This document shows, in pieces, positions 11,429-23,206 of a DNA stretch of 64,000 nucleotides; the first letter of the stretch is position 1, and every line of letters begins with the position of its first letter. The position numbers and the translations under genes were made by a program. The notes below the pieces were generated by a model. The model was not told the origin of the DNA, made no database searches, and saw nothing but the letters and a program-made list of their open reading frames with translations. Source of the DNA: Tetracentron sinense (Eukaryota > Streptophyta > Magnoliopsida > Trochodendrales > Trochodendraceae); assembly GCA_015143295.1 (NCBI GenBank), contig CM026551.1, forward strand, positions 13,627,827 through 13,691,826, read 5' to 3'.

Positions 11429-14400
11429 TATAGAGATAGCTACAAATCAGGCACAAAATCATCCTTAGGATTGTAACGGTTTACTAAAATCGAGCTTTAT
11501 AACTCATTTGAATCCTTCCTTATTTGTTAATTTGTCACTCTTACGTATCAGATCCTCGTTTACCCGTTTTTTCAAACTTTTGAATCATTCCTTTTGTTAA
11601 TTTTACAGCTCAACATTAATCAAGAATGCTGTTTTCCTCAAAACTTGTATATATTTGTCCAATCCTCTAATATGAAATGTGTGACCTACTTTCAAATTCT
11701 GTGTAGTTCCTATATGGTATCCAGTCTAAAAGCCAACCAAACCTCACCCCGAGTATTTTTCTGTTCTTCTCCCTATCCGCTAAAAAATCACCATGGCCCA
11801 CTCTTCTTCGAAACACCCCCTAGCCATCACATGCTACCAGCAAATGCCCCCTTGCAAGGCCTCACACAACAAGTTTCCTTCGTGGCAATGCTCATTTGAG
11901 TCACTCCTCCTTGTTATAACCTCTATGGTTACCGTCGATGGCAACTTATACATGTCCACCTCACCAACGCCAACTGATGCACTGGCTACACAGCTTATCA
12001 GCTTTGGTTTCGTCAGGATAACTTATCTCAGTGCTATCCTAGACCTCTATCTCTCCAGCTGTGATACCGCTCAAGCAACATCGCAGAACATCGCATCAAG
12101 CTTGACTAAACTCACCAAGCTCTATGCCAGCCGATCAGGACTCGTGTGAGGACAGCTCAAAGAGGATCTACCCTCACACCACGACCGCGTGGCACTCCGC
12201 ACAATCACAAGTATCTACCTCGGTCAAAACATGCTGATGAACTTGCACTACTTGTGCTCCTCTATCTTAGATGCATATCACCTATATGTTTTGCATGGAT
12301 TAGGCCTGAATACCGTGCTTGTTGTCCCACCCATTCGCCTGAGAACCTCTCTCCTCTCTCTTGAAGAGTTACATGATCTTTATTTGGTCATGATGCATAT
12401 CTCAAAAGACTTGAATTCAACTTCACAACCTTGGTGCTACCAGCAAAACCTACTCAACGTCGAGACTCTCGTGCTTCAAACCAAGAACTTGCAATCATCA
12501 AAGAATGACTCCATTTCAAACTCGACAGTTCAAGCATATAAATACCCACCAAAATGTCCAGTTCTGTGATCAATCAAGGGCTATTGCAAAAATATGCCGC
12601 AGCTACAAGCAACCCAACCACATGTTAACTGCACTACTGCTGGTCTAACGCCCAGACAAGCGTGGCTCCTGCATCAGCAGCCATCCCATAACATCACCTC
12701 TCAAGTTTTCAAATCTCCAACTTCACTCGGAATATATTGTGACTGGATGAGGTTTATTATGGAGATGGATCAGTTGCCAATTACTCACGCTGGTCCCTTC
12801 CGTTGTCTTTTTCCCAAAAGAAATTTTCAAGTTCAAGATCCCTTTGTTGTGCCTGATTAAATAAGACCATGATCTCTGTTCACTCACTTCACACCCAGCA
12901 AAATACTGTTTTACTGGAATTTCACCCCCAAATTTTCCTTGTGAGGATCGGAGAACGGGGAGATAATCTTCAAGACCGTGTGCCTGCATAGTATCCGCTC
13001 CGCCTTCATCTCTTGCTCTACAACCTGTTGCACTCATCATGAGAATTCAGCACTTTGGCAACCAGACTAGCCACACCCATCTCAAAAGTTTGTCAACAGA
13101 TTAATTAGTTGTTTTTCTCTTCCAACTAGTTCTTGTGCTTCAAATTCCACTCATTGTCATTCGTGTCTCCATTTAAAGCTCAATCAGTTGCCTTCCATAA
13201 GCATTGTTAAACTAGTAAGCTCCATTTGTTTGATCTCCACGGATGGATGGGACCTTCACCCCACTGCCAGCCCCTCAATGTCCATCGTTTTTTTATTGTC
13301 ATTTTTGTAGATCATTCACAAAAAGCGTGTGTTCTTTCCATTGCTAAAAAAGATCTGATGTGAAAAAATAGATTTCATCCTTTTCTACAAAATGATGCAA
13401 CGAGATTCTGAATGAAAATTAAAGGGGTGTATTCTGACAATGGGGGAGATTTGTTGCTGCTATGAGATCATTCTTCATTGAGATGGCTTAGCCCTATACC
13501 AACTCCCCCCATACACCCCAACACAATGGAGTTTTCCGAGCGTAGACATATGCATATTGTCGAGACAGCAAAAACCCTTCTCACTCCTGCATCTCTCTTT
13601 CCTCAGAATATTGGCCTATGGCATTTGATGCAAACAGCCATATTTGATTATAGGTTTCCTCTCCCTGTTCTTCAACATAAACACCCTTGAAACTCTTTTT
13701 TAATCAAAAACCTCGGTATAACCTAGATCTTTTGGAATGCCTATTTTTTTCCATGGCTAAGCCTTATAACACCAACAACTTCAGCTAATCCTGTCCCCAT
13801 GATTTTTTGGTTGGCTACGCACTAGTCAAAGTGCCTACTGGGTCTTCATCTCCCAACTCGCGCCTCTATACTTCTAGGCAGGTCATTTTTGATGAAAATG
13901 TCCTCTTCCTTTAAAAGAGGCGCTCCCCCCCCAATATATCATCCATTTCGAAAAGATTCCATCTCAGGACCAATTTTGCAGCCGCTTGTCCAACGGATAG
14001 CACCATGTCTCACCACGCCATCAGAAGAACCATTTCTCACCTGCTTTCTATCTCTTCAACTTCAACGAATCCAGACGCAACATTCCAGTTCCAATCAGGT
14101 AACTCCAGAACCTACTTATTTCATTACCCACAGAGCCAACAGCACCATCATCACAGGTCAATGAAAATAATATTTTTTCGGCCTAAACAATTTCACGATC
14201 ACCACACCTCTAAGCATCCAATATCCCATCCTAGAAACCTACATGGTGTAGTCAAGTCTAAAGGATCCAACCTGTCGAAAGGCAATTTCCGATGAAGTCA
14301 CAGCACTTCTTCACCATGGACTTGGGATGATTCCTCCTGCTCAAGATCAAAATCTGGTTGGCTGTAAATTTGTGTTTTCGGATTAAGAGAAATCTGATTG

Positions 14401-15961
14401 CACATACATCGTTCAAAAGCTCGCTTGTTTGCGAAAGGCTTTCAGCAAAGACCTTGGATTGACTTAATCTCAAACATTCATTCCTGTGAAACCGCCACAT
14501 TAGGCTTATCTAACCATTGCTGTCATGCATGGATGGTCAATTGCGACAACTGGACTCAACAACCGCATTTCTACATGGTTCTCTTGAGACTTGTTTTCAT
14601 GCTCAACCCCCGGGTTTGAGGACTCACTAAACCTCACCATGTCTGCAAGTTCAAAGAGTATATATGGCTAAAGCAGACCACGGCAGTGTAACAAGGCCTC
14701 TAAGGGATGCACTACTCCGTTTTTGGTTTCAAAATCCACTCGCCACTGACAACTCCTGTTCTTTTTTAAACTAATGACTTTTGGTGTTATTGCCTTGTTT
14801 ATGTTGATGATTTTTGTCACAGGCACAACAACAAATTTGCAAATGAGATCATTACAAGCTCAGGCTTTGCTTTTCTCATCCAAGATATGGGCAATTGAAC
14901 TTCTTCTTGGGCATAAGGTCTTCAACACAGCACAAGGACTCTCTTGAATCTCAACACAAAATTTTCGGGATCTGTAACACAAACATCAATGGTAGTGCAA
15001 AGGAAGTCCAACTTCCAATGTCCCCACAGCTAAGCTAACAAATACACAAGGCTCTGAAGATGCGATGGAGTTGAGTACAGAAAGTAATTGGAGCCCTTCA
15101 ATATTTTGGGACTCACCCGCCCAGACATTTCTTTTTCGTCAATAGATTAGCTCAGGTTCATGCAAATCCAAAATCAATATTGGGCCGCAGCAAAACGACT
15201 TCCTAAGGTACCTCCAAACAACCTGTTTTATGGTATTTCTGTTACCGAAAAACGCAAAAATAATTCGAATTGAAGACATATAGTGATGCGGAACGGGGCA
15301 TCAAATACAGACATTCGGTGTCTACAACTGCTTTCATCACTTTCCTTGGTTCAATCCAATTTCATGGTCAGCAAGAAAACAAAGAGCAGTCTCAAGGTCC
15401 AACTGAGCAAATTTATCGACACTTGCCCACTGCTACATCAAAAACAATTTGGCTCCACTCCTCATATCAAGAACTTGGTCTCAACTTCAACAACAGCCTC
15501 AACTGTTCTGTGCACATTGAGCAATCAATTTTAGTCCTGAATCCGTTCAACATCAAGGGTGAAACACATTGAAATTGAATCTGCTATTTGTTCGAGACCA
15601 TCATCAAGAAAGGGAAATTAAGTGCATTCATATTCTACTTTGATCAACTACTACCTCCTACCAAAGCACTACCAAGACAAAGATTTCAAATATTAGGTCC
15701 AAGATTGTTTTGCATATGGCGCCATCCCTCTTGAGGGGCATATAGAGATAGCTACAAATTCATGCACAAAATCATCCTTAGGATTGTAAACTGTTATACT
15801 AAAGCGTAGCGGTATAAACTCATTGAATTCATTCCTTATTTGTTACTTTGTACAGCTCATACAGTATCAAGAATGCTGTTTCTCAACTTTGTATAATTTG
15901 TATCCCATCTCTAATGAAAGTGTGTGATCCTACTTTCAAATTCTTTGTATTTTCTCCTATA
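11429..15961 (+). mobile_element. Ty1/copia element, copy B (all frames broken)
   Basis: Starts TATAGAGATAGC after GTGAT, has a 5' LTR to about 11714, primer-binding site TGGTATCC at 11715, a gag start near 11793 and a 3' LTR from about 15741. It is collinear with the element at 22834-27499 but split into short open frames by many small indels. It shares that copy's lesions: the stop after the gag segment SVKTIADELAL, the CCTGAG stop, and the TTGTGAGG junction between gag-protease and pol. It also has the same GTGAT flank. It is therefore a duplicate of that insertion and not an independent event. Confidence 0.8.
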
Positions 15962-17730
15962 GTGGGATTTCAATTAAGATGTGAGTTTAAGGGGTTGGAG
16001 AGCAGTTTATACTACTAAACTGGTTTTGGATATGAGTCGGAGAGTGGGATTGGTTTAACTATGATTAAAGAGTTTCAATTAATCGTGATTAGTATTAAGT
16101 AGTAGATGTTCATATGTTAGTACAAAGTCATGGAATTAAGATAAGAATATTTGGGTATAATTAATGTAGAGAGTTGAGGACTATCCCTATTATTAATTTT
16201 CCTTATTTTACTGTAATATAGTTAATTTTGGTGTCTTATTATAATGGTTATTCAACATTTCTTTTACATTTTCGTAAGCTTAAGCTTTTTTAATTTTACT
16301 TGAAAGTTTTCATTGCAATTGTGGAAGTGTTTTTTTGACATATTCTATAGCCATTTTTATGATAGTTGGTAAGAGATATCTAACACACACCACTGATTAG
16401 ATATAGGGTAACCGTTAGGTGTCTAAAGTAAACTCATACTCACTCCAATGGCCATATATTACAGTAGGCCTTAAGAGTAAATATATATTTTTACATTATT
16501 ATTATTATCATAATTTATTCAAGGCATTTCAGTGTTTAATTTAGTAACCCTGCATCGCACAGGCTGCTCAGTAGTTTACAAATAAAATCGTATAAGAATC
16601 ATTTTTTTTTTTTTTTTTAAAGTTCCTCAAAACAGAGGAGGGATAAAGTTGAGATCTTGGGATGTGCTCAAATGAGAAATCTAGGATGGTTTTAAAACAA
16701 AGTTTGTAATCGTGCTTGAAACCCTAACCTGGACTTATGACAATTACTATTATTTTTGTCCGAGTAAAGATGGATTAAACAACTGTAGACAAAAAATTCC
16801 TTATCCCGTAAGAGCTGATAACCCTTGATAGCCCAGGCCGTGGGGATAGACCAGCAGTTGTATATCCCCCTCCTTTGTGCATTTGATTTGTTTTTTAAAA
16901 AAAAATTGATATGACTTTTATTTTTTTTCATTGTTTATAATTTGCAGTGACTAGTCTCAGCTTTAGTATTTCACTGGGCCCTTATCTTATTTTCCCATTT
17001 TCCGTTGCTTTTCAATGACCGTTTTTTTCATTTTACAGTATAGTATGTTTATTTTTATATTCTTATTAATCTGTTTAAATTTGTAGTTTATCTATATGTG
17101 TACTTCTTTAGAATTACCCCTGCATCCCCGGAGCTATGTATTAGCTTCATGAATGTTAGGTGATTGAAGTATGAGAGATTTGTAGGGCTGTGTTGGTCGG
17201 ATCATTATCATTATGTTTTGAAAAAAAAATTTTGAGAATAGGAAGGTACGAAATCCCAATGTCCTTCGATTTGATGGCTTAAGTGAGATGATTAAGTATA
17301 GTTTCAACTTAATGTGTCCTTCCAGTTGTGTGAGACAATGTACATAATCTCCGTTATCATTTTTTTAATCGTCGAAGTTTTTTCCTCAGGAGATTTTCAA
17401 ATCTGAAATTTTTGAGTATTTCATACCTTAAATCTCGCCATGATTAAACTATATTTGAACTTATAAATATAAATAATAATTAATCTCACCAAGGTTTAAA
17501 TTCAAAAAAACCAATAACATTGTGTTTTTCCCCTCATATATTTTAAATCTTGTTAGTCTCGCTATATATCCGAGATAACAGAGAAAATTATATGGCTCTC
17601 GTCTCGCCATATTTTTTAAAATATCGCTCTAAAAACGGAGTTATAACTTTAGATGATTTTCTCAAGAGAAATTTGATATTCTCCGGAGATTGTAACAGTG
17701 GATGACGTAATCGGATTGTCTAAGCATGGT

Positions 17731-17863
17731 CTAGGCTTCACACATCATCCGACATGTGACGATAAAATGGAAATAAGTGATTTGATTTTCTTCCCCCTGT
17801 TTTTTGACTTCTCCCCACTTGATTTTATATCGCCACAATTTGGGATGATGTGTGGAGCACCTA
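17731..17863. mobile_element. Foldback MITE, copy B
   Basis: The same about 130-bp element as at 6322-6450 and 29287-29415, with small indels in both arms. Confidence 0.65.
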
Positions 17864-18791
17864 AATCTATTTTCTAGCATATGCCAGTAGATTCGTTGGA
17901 GGACATTGCAATGCGGCCATGTCTAATTAATCTGAAAACACCCATTCTGAAAACATATATTACGAAGTTTCCAGGTCTCCCACATGGCCTCAACTTCCTT
18001 CCCGATTTCCTACTGCTAGCTAAGGTTTTCTTTATGAAGGCCCAACAAGATATTTCATTTAACAAAGAAAGGGATAAAAGGGAGCATTATTCCCAAATTT
18101 ATTTTAAAGTTGGAGTCTATTTTTGAAAACCCCCTTTAGTCTCATACGATCAAAGTTTGAAAATTTAAAATAGTTTTTGCATATCACTGCTGAGTTTTGC
18201 ACAGTTTTGCAAATACACTATTCTGCATAATATTTTGCAATTAACTCACTTTTTCCTACGGTTGCACGAACCTCAAACCTTAGTTTCTTCCGTTAGATTT
18301 TTGTATTTTTTTAGGTAATTTAATGCCTATATCCACTTTGTGAGTTTCATAACCCCACAAAGCCCTCTTTAACTAGCTTTGAACATGGTTCACCAGTCTT
18401 AACTTATAGGAGTAATTTTTTTTCTAAAACTAAGGTCAATGCTTTAAGCCTGTAATCCTAAGGTTGTTGAATCTTAACACAAAGTTAAAGCATGGTACTT
18501 GTTCGCTGGTTCGGATTCGTTCGAATTCGGGTTTGCAATTCGCTACTTCTAAGTGAACCCGGTTCGCTAGGGGTAGGTTGAGATAATTCCGTTTTTTTGT
18601 TCGCTATAATAACATAATCAGAGTGCGAAAGAACGTGTGCGCATATACATCATATCATCACCTTGACTCGTGTACTTGTGAGAATCTTAGACTTAGAAGA
18701 CAATACACTTATGAGCTGCTTATGCTTATGAGACCACGTGCTTGTGAGACGCTTATGCTTATGCACTTATTCAGATCATACAATGTTGTAA

Positions 18792-18990
18792 CATGCCATT
18801 CTTGGCGGATACGAACCATGTCTAAGAAATCATATGGTTGGCATGCCGTTCTTGACGGATACGGACCATGCTTAAGAATCAAATAGTTGACATGCCGTTC
18901 TTAGCGGATACGGACCATGCCTATGAATCAAATGTAATTGACATGCCGTTCTTGCCGGATACGAACCATGCCTATGCTTATGCTTATTCA
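18792..18990. repeat. Four tandem 50-bp sub-repeats inside the LTR
   Basis: Each unit begins CATGCCGTTCTTGNCGGATA, with starts at 18792, 18842, 18891 and 18942. The second half of each unit (CCATGC...AATCAAAT) is less conserved. They are part of the LTR and most likely regulatory or slippage-derived. Confidence 0.85.
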
Positions 18991-19821
18991 GAATGCCATA
19001 CGTATGCCATGCTCATGCTTGTGGTCCACATGTGTGACTTGTGAGATTCTTATCTTAACATACACGTGCATATGTGCTTAAGTGTCGAAATTAACATTCG
19101 AGTTGGTAATTGCTTAGATTCCGATCTCCCATCATAGAAACTCCACTATACTATCTCATACCAAATAGTTAGAGAATTCCCGGTTTGAGGGATGTTCCTC
19201 TAAGTTCTTATCTTCCCGACTATCAATTTCCATGCAAGTAATTAGACATACTTAACGAACAATCGCATATACATATCTTATCATAATTCATAATCAATTT
19301 ACCACCGTTTCATAAAAGTATGATAGCATTTATCCTCTCAAGCATTTTCACAAACACCTTGGGTACGCATATTATGAATCCATTGCCCTTCTACATTTCC
19401 AACATTCCATCAAGCCATAAACCATCTATACAATCCAAATGTCGTCTACATCCACATATTAATCCCATCCTCCATACATTCTATCCACATTCTAATCCAC
19501 ATTTCCATCCATAATTAGCTTACTTCATAGAAAATTTGAGAAAAATGCATCTAATCTCTATTCTATCATTCCTATCATATTAACACTCACAAAACATTAA
19601 AATAGAGTTGATTAGGATAGTATATCGACCTTAGGAATCCTTCCCTTAGATTCAAAACACTCCCGAGGTAATTTGGGGAAGCTTTCCAAGCTCTCCTTAC
19701 AAAATCCAAGCTATCTCCTTCTTCTCAAAGAAATCTCTCTCTAAAAACCCTAGGTTTTCTCTCATTTTTTGCCAAATTAGGTTAGAAATAGGTAGAGTAT
19801 TCTAATATCCCGAAATAGGAT

Positions 19822-19836
19822 CCCTATTTATAGCCC
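19822..19836 (-). promoter_or_regulatory. LTR TATA box (minus strand)
   Basis: The minus strand reads GGCTATAAATAGGGA, a strong plant TATA match, about 630 bp into the LTR from its TG end. This is a sensible U3/R position. Confidence 0.6.
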
Positions 19837-19894
19837 CAAGGTTTGAGAACCAAAAGACCAAAAAGCTCTTACTAAAATTCTGCAAAAACACAAA

Positions 19895-20106
19895 AGATCG
19901 AGCGATCGGTGGGACCGAGCGATCGGTCGCCTACCGATCGACCGGTGCTCTTGATTGAGCTCTTGGTCAAAAACACACTCTGAAAATTTTTCCCATACAA
20001 AATTTTGGACCAGTCGATAGATACAGATCGATCGGTTTTGGACTGATCGATCGCTACTTTTGACCGAGCGATCGGTTGTCAACCGATCGATCTCTAGCGA
20101 TCGGTG
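19895..20106. repeat. CGATCG-rich palindromic block in the LTR
   Basis: Within about 210 bp the motif CGATCG or GATCGATCGG recurs roughly a dozen times, e.g. in GAGCGATCGGT and ACCGATCGATC. It is far richer in CG than its surroundings. The block lies between the LTR start and the TATA box, so it may be a U3 enhancer-type region. Confidence 0.7.
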
Positions 20107-20468
20107 TTCTGCAGATTTTTGACCTATTAAACCGTTTCGGCCATAACTTTTGACTCGATCGTCGGATTTCGACGATTCAACTTGTGTTGGATTCGTCTTT
20201 CAAAAAGGAACATTTCCGGTGTTTTATAATTTTTAAATTCCTCTTTATTTATGGACCAAATTATCCCCCAAAGTTGACTGATTTGCAATTCTATCAGACA
20301 AAACATTGGAAAACCCACTTTTGACTTAGCTTAGACTAAAAATATGAAATAACATTAAACATGAACCTCGAAGAGGGTTCCAATACCTTTCCAAAGGTTC
20401 AAGAATCACTCAATTCCAATAAACGGTGCCAAACTAGAGCTTCCTAAAGTTCAGGGTGTGATATGACA

Positions 20469-20485
20469 TCCCTCCGCTTACAAGT
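20469..20485 (-). other. Polypurine tract of the gypsy element
   Basis: The minus strand reads TAAGCGGAGGGA immediately before the LTR start TGTCATATC. This marks the LTR as a 3' LTR, with about 110 bp of internal sequence left up to 20595. Confidence 0.55.
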
Positions 20486-21665
20486 TTGACTAAGCCTTAA
20501 TCACACTATACTAATTAGATATAAATACATAAACATTAAAATACCACAAGAATTATAATACCCCTAATACCTGCAATAAAAACATGAAAAAGATTCAGGT
20601 CTCTACAACAGGTCTTCCAACATGGCCCCAAACTTCCCGATTTCCTACTCTAGCTAAGGTTGTCTTTACGAAGACAAGATATATTCATTTAAAAAAGAAA
20701 GGGATAAAATGGAGCCTTAACTATTATACACTTGTGATGTTTCATAACCCCAAACCTTGGTTCAGTTAGATTTTTTGGTATATTTGTTAGTAATTTATGA
20801 CTATTATACACTTGTGATGTTTCATAACCCCACAAAGCCCCCTTTAACTAGCTTTGAACTATGGTTAACAAGTCTTAACTTAAATGATTAAATTTTTTTC
20901 TAAAAACTAAGGTTAGATGCTTTTAAGCCTTTAATCCTAAGGGTTAGTGAATCTTAACCAAAGTTAAAAGCAATGTTACTTGGTTCGTTGGTTCGATCGG
21001 TTCGAATTCGGGTTCGCAATTCGCTACTCTAGAATGAACCCGGTTCGCTAGGGGTAGGTTGAGATAATTCGTTTTTCGGTTTGCTTAGGTTTTTTGTTTG
21101 GTTCACTTTGGTTCGCTAGTTGAATTTGCTTAGGGGCCCACTACCTAACTTACCATGTGTCCCTAGTTAAGCTTAACTAAATTAAAGTTAAGATTTTATT
21201 TTTTTTCAAAAAAACTAAGGTTGGAGTGCTTAACCTAGGGGTGAGTGAATATTAACCACAATTGGTGAATATTAGTGGGCGTAAACCAATGAGGATGCAA
21301 ACTCAAGTATGTGAAGTGTTTTCTATTAAAAATGAGTAAGAGAGAGTAATCATGTTGAAATAAAACATGATGTGATTTTTTTTTTGTTAACGTGATGTAA
21401 TAAAAAAAATTGTACAGAAGGGAGACGAGAGATGAGAGAGAGTAATTTCCTTGAAAAGTTGAAAAGATAACTTTCTCAAACTACTTTCACAATTTTATTA
21501 GTTGACATGAAATTACATATTTGCCCCAAGACATATATGCCCCCATCCTACCTATCGAAAATCGAATTGGTGTGTCACTACATAAATTAACCTTTGATTG
21601 AGATTTACATGTGTCACTACATAAACAAATTGAAGCTCAGTCAATCTAATTTTGTGCAAAATTGA

Positions 21666-21890
21666 TAGAGATAGAGAGAGACACATAGAACTAGAGAGAG
21701 AGAGCTTTCTAGGGTGAGAGACGAAAAGAGAGAGAGAGAGGGAGAGAGAACATAGAGCGACAAAGCGAGAGAGAACAGAGAGCGAGAGATAGAGAGAAAT
21801 CAACTTACCGATGGAAGCTACGGCAGTTCCGGAGTGAGCAATGCCGGTGGGAGGTCGTTGGTGAATAGAGAGAGAGAGAGAGAACAGGGA
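21666..21890. repeat. GA-rich microsatellite, copy C
   Basis: Same GA-rich tract as at 3370-3600 with small differences in repeat number. Confidence 0.85.
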
Positions 21891-21959
21891 GAGCTAGGTT
21901 TGATTTCAGGAGGGAAAGAGTGGTTTTCCGGGCTGTAATGGTTTTATATACCATTTTTA

Positions 21960-22356
21960 CTAACGGAATTATTTCCGTCACTAATATTTTTTAATATTAG
22001 AGATGGAAATATTACTGTGTCTAATGCTCTTTCAATATTAGATATGAAAATAAGTATGTCTCTAATTCTATTTAGCATTAGAGAGAGACAGTTTCCGTCA
22101 TAAAATTTTGAATACCGTCCCTAAAACCAATAATAACGGATATTTTTCCATCCTTTATATAAAAAAATTTAGTGACGGAAGATTTCCGTCTCTATAGACT
22201 ATTTTTTATTTTCAAAAATTGAATAAATATCTCAATACTAATTAGAGAAGGAATATTAGTGACGATACTAGTTTCTGTCTTTAAAAGTGGTGTATTAGAG
22301 ATGGAAATATTTCCATCACTAAAATTCCGTCACTGCTTGACTATTTTCTTGTAGTG
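21960..22356 (-). mobile_element. CACTA terminus with subterminal repeats, copy C
   Basis: The minus strand from 22356 reads CACTACAAGAAAATAGTC and is followed by repeated GTGACGGAA / TTCCGTCAC motifs. It is collinear with 3672-4070 and again lacks a recognisable partner end. Confidence 0.7.
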
Positions 22357-22828
22357 GATATTGGATTTTATTTAAATAACTTTTAGGTTTACTTTTATGG
22401 TTGGGGATCATGTTTGGATGATTCAGATATTAAAAACCTAGTTATTAGTTAGATTTACATGGAAATTAATTAGAGACGGAATATTAGTGATGGTACTAGT
22501 TTTCGTCTCTAAAAGTGGTGTATTAGAAACGGAAATATTTCCATCACTAATATTTTGTCAATGTTTGGTAGTTTTCTTGTAATGGATACTGGATTTATTT
22601 AAATGACTTTTAGGTTTACTTTTATGGTTGGGAATCATGTTTGGATGGTTCAGATATTATAAACTCAACTATTAGTTAGATTTGATATGGAAATTAATTG
22701 ATTAATGTTAAGAAAATTTTGAGTTTGTTTCTAGCATGCCTTGTATGTTCTAAGGTAAATTCAAGATAAGCAGTGTCTTAGGTCCAAAGTTTCATTTTAG
22801 CTTAGATGAGATTTTGGGGGGTGACACT

Positions 22829-22833
22829 GTGAT
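22829..22833 (+). other. Left target-site duplication GTGAT of copia
   Basis: GTGAT precedes the 5' LTR here and follows the 3' LTR at 27500-27504. The 5-bp length is usual for copia integrases, and the match to the empty site in copy A confirms the borders. Confidence 0.9.
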
Positions 22834-23132
22834 TATAGAGATAGCTACAAATCATGCACAAAATCATCCTTAGGATTGTAACTGTTATACTAAAATCGTA
22901 GCTGTTATAACTCATTTGAATTCATTCCTTATTTGTTAATTTGTACAGCTCATACAGTATCAAGAATACTGTTACTCTGTTTTTTCAAACTTTTGAATTC
23001 ATTCCTTATTTGTTAATTTGTACAGCTCATACAGTATCAAGAATGCTGTTTCTCAAACTTGTATATATTTGTAATCCCATCTCTAATGAAAGTGTGTGAA
23101 CCTACTTTCAAATTCTGTGTATTTTCTCTATA
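22834..23132 (+). repeat. copia 5' LTR
   Basis: Begins TATAGAGATAGC and ends TTTTCTCTATA. It contains an internal tandem duplication with period 77 (starting near 22916 and 22993), each copy carrying TTGTACAGCTCATACAGTAT. The same duplication is in the 3' LTR and in copy B. Confidence 0.9.
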
Positions 23133-23150
23133 TGGTATCAGTCTAAAAGC
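23133..23150 (+). other. Primer-binding site
   Basis: TGGTATCAG directly after the 5' LTR matches the 3' end of plant initiator tRNA-Met, the usual copia primer. It fixes the LTR end at 23132. Confidence 0.85.
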
Positions 23151-23206
23151 CACCAAACCTCCACCGAGTATTTTTCCTGGTTCTTCCCTTCCCTTCCGCT
23201 CTCACC

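Larger units (their letters stand above)
9186..18604. repeat. Repeat unit, copy B (indel-riddled)
   Basis: Same order as copy C: left terminal segment (about 9186-10185), GA tract, CACTA terminus (about 10550-10960), copia element (11429-15961), AT-rich internal DNA, MITE (17731-17863) and right terminal segment stopping at GGTTCGCT. Differences from C are dominated by one-base insertions and deletions. Some patches (16060-16240 and 16470-16620) are almost identical to C. No open frame of the element survives. Confidence 0.75.
18605..20468 (-). repeat. Ty3/gypsy 3' LTR (about 1.86 kb), clean copy
   Basis: On the minus strand it begins TGTCATATCACACCCTGAAC at 20468, a typical Del/Tekay-like LTR start, and it is preceded by a purine-rich tract. 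It contains a TATA box, four 50-bp sub-repeats and a CGATCG-rich block. The other end lies at or near 18605, where it abuts the truncated unit terminus; no clean CA end or target duplication is visible, so the far end may be truncated. Assignment to gypsy rests on LTR style and not on coding sequence. Confidence 0.6.

Noticed and set aside
11594-15572. Many short plus-strand frames
   Set aside because: They are pieces of the copia polyprotein chopped by indels in copy B, not separate genes.
18792-18990. Evenly spaced repeats resembling a CRISPR array
   Set aside because: The DNA is plant, the 'spacers' are related to each other, there are no cas genes, and the block lies inside an LTR that occurs twice.
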